From Fomes fomentarius (lineage: Eukaryota > Basidiomycota > Agaricomycetes > Polyporales > Polyporaceae): 64,000 bases of DNA. The position numbers were made by a program, and so were the translations under genes. Where the stretch lies: assembly GCA_022606135.1 (NCBI GenBank), contig JABYQN010000001.1, positions 3,968,001 through 4,032,000 of the forward strand, read 5' to 3'. How positions within the stretch are numbered: the first letter of the stretch is position 1; each line of letters begins with the position of its first letter. The notes under the pieces were generated by a model that was not told where the DNA came from, ran no database searches, and was given only the letters and a program-made list of their open reading frames with translations. This document shows positions 59,516 to 64,000 of this stretch, piece after piece.

Positions 59516-60667
59516 GCATGCCCCTCCCTCGAAGTCAGGAACATGCTTCATCAATGACGGATCCCAACATCTTACTTTACATTTGCTCTAATATATTCTT
59601 TGCCCTTGCTGCACGTGTCCACGACTTGACTGTTTGCACGGCATGAACTGTCCAGGCTCACTGCAATTTCGGTAATATCACAAACACGAAATATCTCACT
59701 CGACACTGCAAACACGCCGCGCGAGCATCGCGAGCACCGTATGTATGTGTACTTGTTGATGTTTGCGTTTACCTTCTCATTCTTTACTGCCATAAGCTTC
59801 GAAGCACTTTTTACAAGAATGACCCAGCTCTGTTGTCTAATCCCCTCGAGTTGATCACGAAAATTCTTGCCACAGTACTGTGACTTATCTGGCCGGGCTT
59901 CACAGTTACCGGAGTCAGTAAAGTATCCCCCGTGAATTTAGCTCTCTGCCCGATTCGAGGCTCTCTCAACCACCATGTGGTTCGGCGGTTTGGACTGCTG
60001 GCCACGCGTCTCGTCGCGATCAGCTGACCGCATTGCACCGGTCGCAGAACTGTCACCCAAGCGGCGTGGCAAGCCTAATGCCGGCTCAGAATCGGCGACA
60101 TATAGACGCGACCTGCTCAAGCTCCCGACATCTCACACCGTACAACGCCACCGACGGTGCCCTTGCCCGACATGGGAGAATTGTGGAACGGTTGCAGCCT
60201 TCCTACAGAGCGCTACAGCCTGAGCGGAACGGCGTAGTCATACCTTTGGGAGTGGATCAGAGAGACCGAGGTTAACCGCTCTGATGTTGGGCGACTGCCC
60301 TCGGAAAGCATGACATGATACGTACTCTGCGCGCGTCCACTGTTCCATCGTGTGTGGCAAATTAGTAGTAACCTTTCAATCTTGAAACCAGTCGTTTTGA
60401 CCTCTATGACTAACACTGGTATAGATGATGTAGATGAAGAGACAGTCTGTTCAAGCCTGATACCAGTGCAATCGCATAGTCATGGGCCTCAGGATTTGAA
60501 TTGAGAAGTGGAGGAAGTCTCACTATGGAACTGAGCGTTAGCAATGTACTCTTGACAGTTATGCGTAAGCGATCAACGTAACCGTGATCGGAGACTCTAA
60601 GACGCACTATGATAAACAATACAAGAGCTTTGTACGCGGTTGTGTAAGAGCGCACTGGAGGGAGAGC
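59516..60667. other. Intergenic region
   Basis: 1.15 kb between chitinase and the small secreted protein. It holds only short frames; no gene supported. Confidence 0.5.
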
Positions 60668-60675
60668 ATATAAAA
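60668..60675 (+). promoter_or_regulatory. TATA box of the small secreted protein gene
   Basis: tataaaaa 67 bases before the ATG at 60742. A strong TATA box is common in highly inducible fungal genes. Confidence 0.6.
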
Positions 60676-60741
60676 AGCTCTGCGAGCAGAGTGAGTGAGG
60701 ACAGCTACACACAGTTCTCAGCGACGCACCCTTCTCTCGAC

Positions 60742-61258
60742 ATGCAGTTCACAGCCAAGTTCACCACACTCGCATGCGGCATGCTCCTTGCCTTAACGTC
60801 TGCCGTCAGCGCGACCCCCACCCCTGAGGTGAGCTTGCCGTCGCCATAACTATGCTACACTGCCCGGTATGCTGACTCTTCGGTTGAACTAGGCTGCCAG
60901 CTACCTCGTCAGCCACGAGGAGATGCTGAACTGGATCAAGACAACCGATGCCGAGCTCACCTTCGTGGGCAAGCCTATCAACCCGCTCACGCCGCGCGAT
61001 TCCCAGAGCACCATCGTCACCTACTGCAACACGCGCTCCTTCGACGTTTGCGGTGGAATATGCACGGTCTATAACGGAGGAGCTAAATGCCTTGCCGCAC
61101 CTGGCACGCAGTGCCTGTCAGCCACGAAGCCTGTGTCTTTCTGCTCCGACAGTCGTTGCAGCGGGCCTTGCAACCCGTCCTCGAACTGCGGCACGCCATT
61201 GGCCAACGGTTTCTGCTTCACTCCTAACACTAACTCCATCCTTGTCTCCGGGGCCTGA
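60742..61258 (+). CDS. Small secreted cysteine-rich protein (10 Cys)
   Basis: Two exons: 60742-60828 and 60893-61258, about 150 residues. The signal peptide is MQFTAKFTTLACGMLLALTS with a cut near AVSA. A short pro-like helix with LVSHEEMLNWIKTTDAELTF follows, then a compact C-terminal domain with ten Cys: YCNT, VCGGIC, KC, QC, FC, RC, PC, NC and FC. The spacing CGGIC...GGAKCLAAPGTQC, FCSDSRCSGPC and GFCFTPNTNSI looks like a fungal secreted family I have seen without assigned function. Five disulphides are likely. A strong TATA box and its position next to a secreted chitinase suggest a cell-surface or secretome role; that is inference. No toxin or enzyme motif is recognised. Confidence 0.88.
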
Positions 61259-61530
61259 TCGTGCGACAGGTCAGCGTCGTTTTTTTTTTCGGATATCAAT
61301 ATGAGACTCACTCTAGTCAATTCAGTTCTGCTCTTCCAGGTCACTGCTGTTACATGATTGATAAAGTACTGTCCAAAACCGATCCTGTCCTGTTTGTGTG
61401 TGGAATAGAAATGGACTCCTTCCCCGACGTCCGATAAAGGTAGCCCAAAGCATATATGTGATAATTACATCTACATCTCGACCCCAAGATATGGAGCTGC
61501 CGCCATTTCCTGCACAGCTAGAGGTGCCGC
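61259..61530. other. Convergent intergenic region
   Basis: Short gap between the small secreted protein (+) and the PHD-finger gene (-). It contains a T10 run at about 61280. Nothing else seen. Confidence 0.5.
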
Positions 61531-64000
61531 TTATTGCGCTGCTGGAGATGCTATTCCCTGAGCGGCCAAGCTGACACTACTACCTTCGACTTGCGTTGCA
61601 ATCGTAGTAGCGTTTGAAGAAGCCGGAGGCGGGGTAACGGAATGCGGTTGCGCGCTCGACGGCTTCTCCTGAACGTGACCCCCCGCAACGAGACCTCCCG
61701 TCGGCGCCGTCGTAGTGGTAGCACTACCGTTGCCTCGTGGATACGCATAGAATCGTGACATACCCGACGAAGACACCGATTTCGACGCTGCATCCTGAGG
61801 ACCCGTATACGGTTGCTGCCACTGCAGCGGTCTGGCCTGAGGCTGAGGTTGGGGTCGAGGCTGGGGCTGAGGTTGAGGCTGAGGCTGTGGTTGGGAAAGG
61901 GCTTGAGGTTGTGGTTGAGGTGGAGGCTGAGGCTGAGGCTGTGGTTGTAGCTGAGGTGGAGGCTGAGGCTGAGCCCTGGTCTCAGGTTGAGACGGAGGCT
62001 GGCCATGTGTCTGGTGGGGAGGTGGCAGAGGTTGTTGCTGGGACTGGGGTGGAGGCGGAGGGGGTGCATACCCACTATACCCACCATAGTGTGAGTAAGT
62101 CGGGTATGGCTGACGGGCAGCACTGTTCGCGTAGGGATAGTACCCCGCATGCTGCCCGTACTGCGGGTGGCCGTATGCTGTCGGGTGCGGATATGTGGGT
62201 TGACCAGGGGCTGGCACCGGCGGGTGGTATGTTGGATGAGGAGGTGGAGGGTAGTAAGACCAATTACCTGCACCTGCTGAATACTGGTACGTCGAACTTC
62301 CTGGTTGATGGTACGAAGGCGGATATGAGTAATGACCCGATGGCGGTGGGTACGGCTGCGCCGAGGTCGATGGTACTGAAGTCGGAGGCGCATACGTAGG
62401 AGTCTGAGGAGAGGACGAGGACCCAGATGCAGGATTTGACGTCGTCGCGGTAGGCAGCTTATACGTAGGTACGGGGTACGACGGCCTGACAGGAACGGGT
62501 AGACCTATGATGTTATGCACTCTGAGCCTCACCATACCATCCAAGGAAGGGGCAGGTCCTGATACACTCACGTTCCGGCTCCGGCGCAGCCTCGTTCGGC
62601 TTCTGGCCCACGACCCCATCTGTCTCTCCGAACACCACACTTCGCCACTTGAACTCCCGCTTAAGCCCACGATCCCACAGCACCTCGACCGAACACGTCT
62701 CCTCGATGATTCTGACAAGGGTGACCTCAAAGACACCCGCAGTGACACGCAACTTGATTCGCGACAACGGAGGGAGCGCGACGAGCGCGTTCCGAATACG
62801 GTCTTGCTGTTGCGCCTTTTTGGCAGCCAAGATTGCCTATGATTGGTTCCATAAGCGACTAACATTACACTCGAACACTCGAACACTTACTGGATTATGT
62901 TGGTGGCATAGCACTTCCACCTCCGTCTTCTTGATCATCTTCAACACCTGAGGAGACGGCGACGGCTGACGTTGTGCCTGGGCGGGAGGTACGGAAGGAC
63001 CAGTTCCTGTGGCTAGATCGACTTCCATGGGTTGCTCACCCGAGCACCCTGGCTCGGGTGGTGACGGTTCCACGGATGCCGTACTGTCTCCAGGGTTCGG
63101 ATACAACTGCAATACTGACGACTCAGGAGCTGGCGGGGGTTGCACGGGCACAAGTGCCTGATTATCCAATAGCACAACCTCCTTTTCGATCTCCCGAAGC
63201 ACCTGATACACAATCCCGGTCGCGTGCCCGTCACGCGCGCACGACACATGGAAGGCCTTCGGACACTTGCCCTTCGTGCACTGAATCGGCGCTCCATGTA
63301 TCCTGTTCTTGGGCTTCGTACACGCCGTGCATTTCTGCATGACCACCGACGATAAACGACGCTGTACACGGACATTCTGTGGTACTCACCAAGTTCCACC
63401 GATCCTTAACAATACCATCTACACCAAACACCACCTTCTCTTTGCTTCGCAGGCCTTCGAAGTTCGGCTCGCCGACCTCTACCTCGTCGACCCACGTCTC
63501 GGGCACGACGTTCGCGCACTCAGCATGCGCCATGCACGGGTCTTTCGCCGCATCCGCATTGTCCGCATCGTACCACCACGCCGGCGGATCCTGCACGCGC
63601 AGAAGCCCGTCCCTTGACATCGACGGGCAGAGACAGCACGGGAACGTGTCTGGCTCCTTGGGCTTGGGCTGCGGAGGAAGCTTCAACGTGACCCTCAACG
63701 CCTTCGACGACATCGGCAACTGCGGGAGTTTCGACGACGAGGCGACGGGCTGCTCAGACGAAGACGCGGCAGCCAACTTGATTTTGAGCTTCTTCGTCTT
63801 GACAGGTGCATCCCCATCCGATTTGCGCTTACGAGAGGTCTTCGGTCGGGCGTCTTTGTCTCTGTTTAGTTCGAAAGGTTCACTCTTGATGCGCCGACGC
63901 TTCTTATTCAGGAAGACCTGCCGATGCTCTGCTGCTCTATCCCGAAGGAGCTGATCGACATCGATACGTACGCTTGGCGCCGCAGGTTAGGACCCGAGCA
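61531..64000 (-). CDS. Extended-PHD-finger chromatin protein, KDM4/JHDM3-like (5' end outside window)
   Basis: The gene runs in from beyond 64000, so its N-terminus is missing. The visible part starts in a basic linker (RVFLNKKRRRIKSE-type, then KSDGDAPVKTKKLKIKL). The extended PHD module follows: TFPCCLCPSMSRDGLLRVQD, AHAECANVVPETWVDEVEVG, KCTACTKPKNRIHGAPIQCT and KGKCPKAFHVSCARDGH, with the Cys/His pattern of the zinc fold seen in JMJD2 and related proteins. Next a small Tudor-like domain (LPPLSRIKLRVTAGVFEVTL, SVEVLWDRGLKREFKWRSVV). The last exon is a long Pro/Tyr/Gln/Ser tail with a PQ-repeat block, ending GIASPAAQ at 61531. In fungi this arrangement normally follows JmjN and JmjC demethylase domains, so those are expected to the right; I cannot see them. 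Confidence 0.82.
61815..61985 (-). repeat. Low-complexity PQ-coding repeat
   Basis: Imperfect 6-base units (ggctga, gtggtt, ggttga) encode about 28 tandem Pro-Gln pairs in the tail of the PHD-finger gene. Repeats of this kind vary readily in length through slippage. Confidence 0.8.

Noticed and set aside
61737..62399. 220-codon plus-strand frame of Glu/Val/Ala repeats
   Set aside because: It is the complement of the PQ-repeat tail of the PHD-finger gene, which has clear exon continuity and domains.

Overview
The window is nuclear DNA of a filamentous basidiomycete. Genes are dense and split by many introns of about 50-60 bp with GT..AG ends. Several families point the same way: a CMT1-type (GT69) mannosyltransferase, a GMC oxidoreductase, a 10-cysteine secreted protein, and an F-box family I associate with mushroom-forming fungi. 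An Agaricomycete is likely, possibly a polypore. The lineage call is inference from family content; no rRNA or ITS is present.

Layout, left to right. 0.2-0.7 kb: a decayed gene on the minus strand. 1.6-3.9 kb: a multispanning membrane protein (-). 4.3-6.3 kb: CMT1-like mannosyltransferase (-). 6.6-8.9 kb: GMC oxidoreductase (+). 9.5-13.9 kb: valyl-tRNA synthetase (-) with two in-frame starts. 13.9-20.6 kb: a tandem duplication carrying two MFS transporters (+), followed by a decayed third MFS relic at 20.8 kb. 21.3-24.6 kb: MAK21/NOC1 ribosome-biogenesis factor (-). 25.2-27.5 kb: a third transporter copy (-) that looks dead. 28.1-31.8 kb: NBS1/nibrin (+). 32.0-32.2 kb: a stray copy of the CMT1 3' end (+). 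32.5-33.1 kb: acidic ribosomal protein P1 (-). 33.5-34.3 kb: one-cysteine Prx5-type peroxiredoxin (+). 34.7-35.5 kb: mitochondrial uS10 (-). 35.7-36.5 kb: Mago nashi (+) with a 6-nt exon. 37.3-37.5 kb: a small unknown gene (-). 37.9-40.8 kb: CLF1/SYF3 splicing factor (-). 41.1-42.4 kb: ornithine carbamoyltransferase (+). 42.8-45.8 kb: glycogen synthase (+). 46.6-47.9 kb: dynactin p27/DCTN6 (-). 48.0-49.3 kb: BAR-domain protein (+). 50.4-52.7 kb: RLI1/ABCE1 (-). 52.9-54.2 kb: an F-box gene fused into a decayed PRP43-like helicase (+). 54.4-56.6 kb: a fourth transporter copy (-). 58.0-59.5 kb: GH18 chitinase (+). 60.7-61.3 kb: cysteine-rich secreted protein (+). 61.5-64.0 kb: a chromatin protein with an extended PHD finger (-), cut by the window end.

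Most single-copy genes are conserved housekeeping genes for translation, splicing, DNA repair, arginine synthesis and glycogen storage. They are often divergent pairs with short shared promoters: CLF1/OTC, MFS-C/NBS1, P1/peroxiredoxin, uS10m/Mago, DCTN6/BAR, RLI1/F-box. Between them is a layer of recent local duplication and decay: four related MFS genes that share promoters, a fifth MFS relic, a CMT1 tail fragment and a broken helicase fused to an F-box gene. Copying and breakage of coding DNA, rather than recognisable transposons, is the main unusual feature. I saw no CRISPR, rRNA, convincing tRNA or intact mobile element, and no clearly new multi-gene system.
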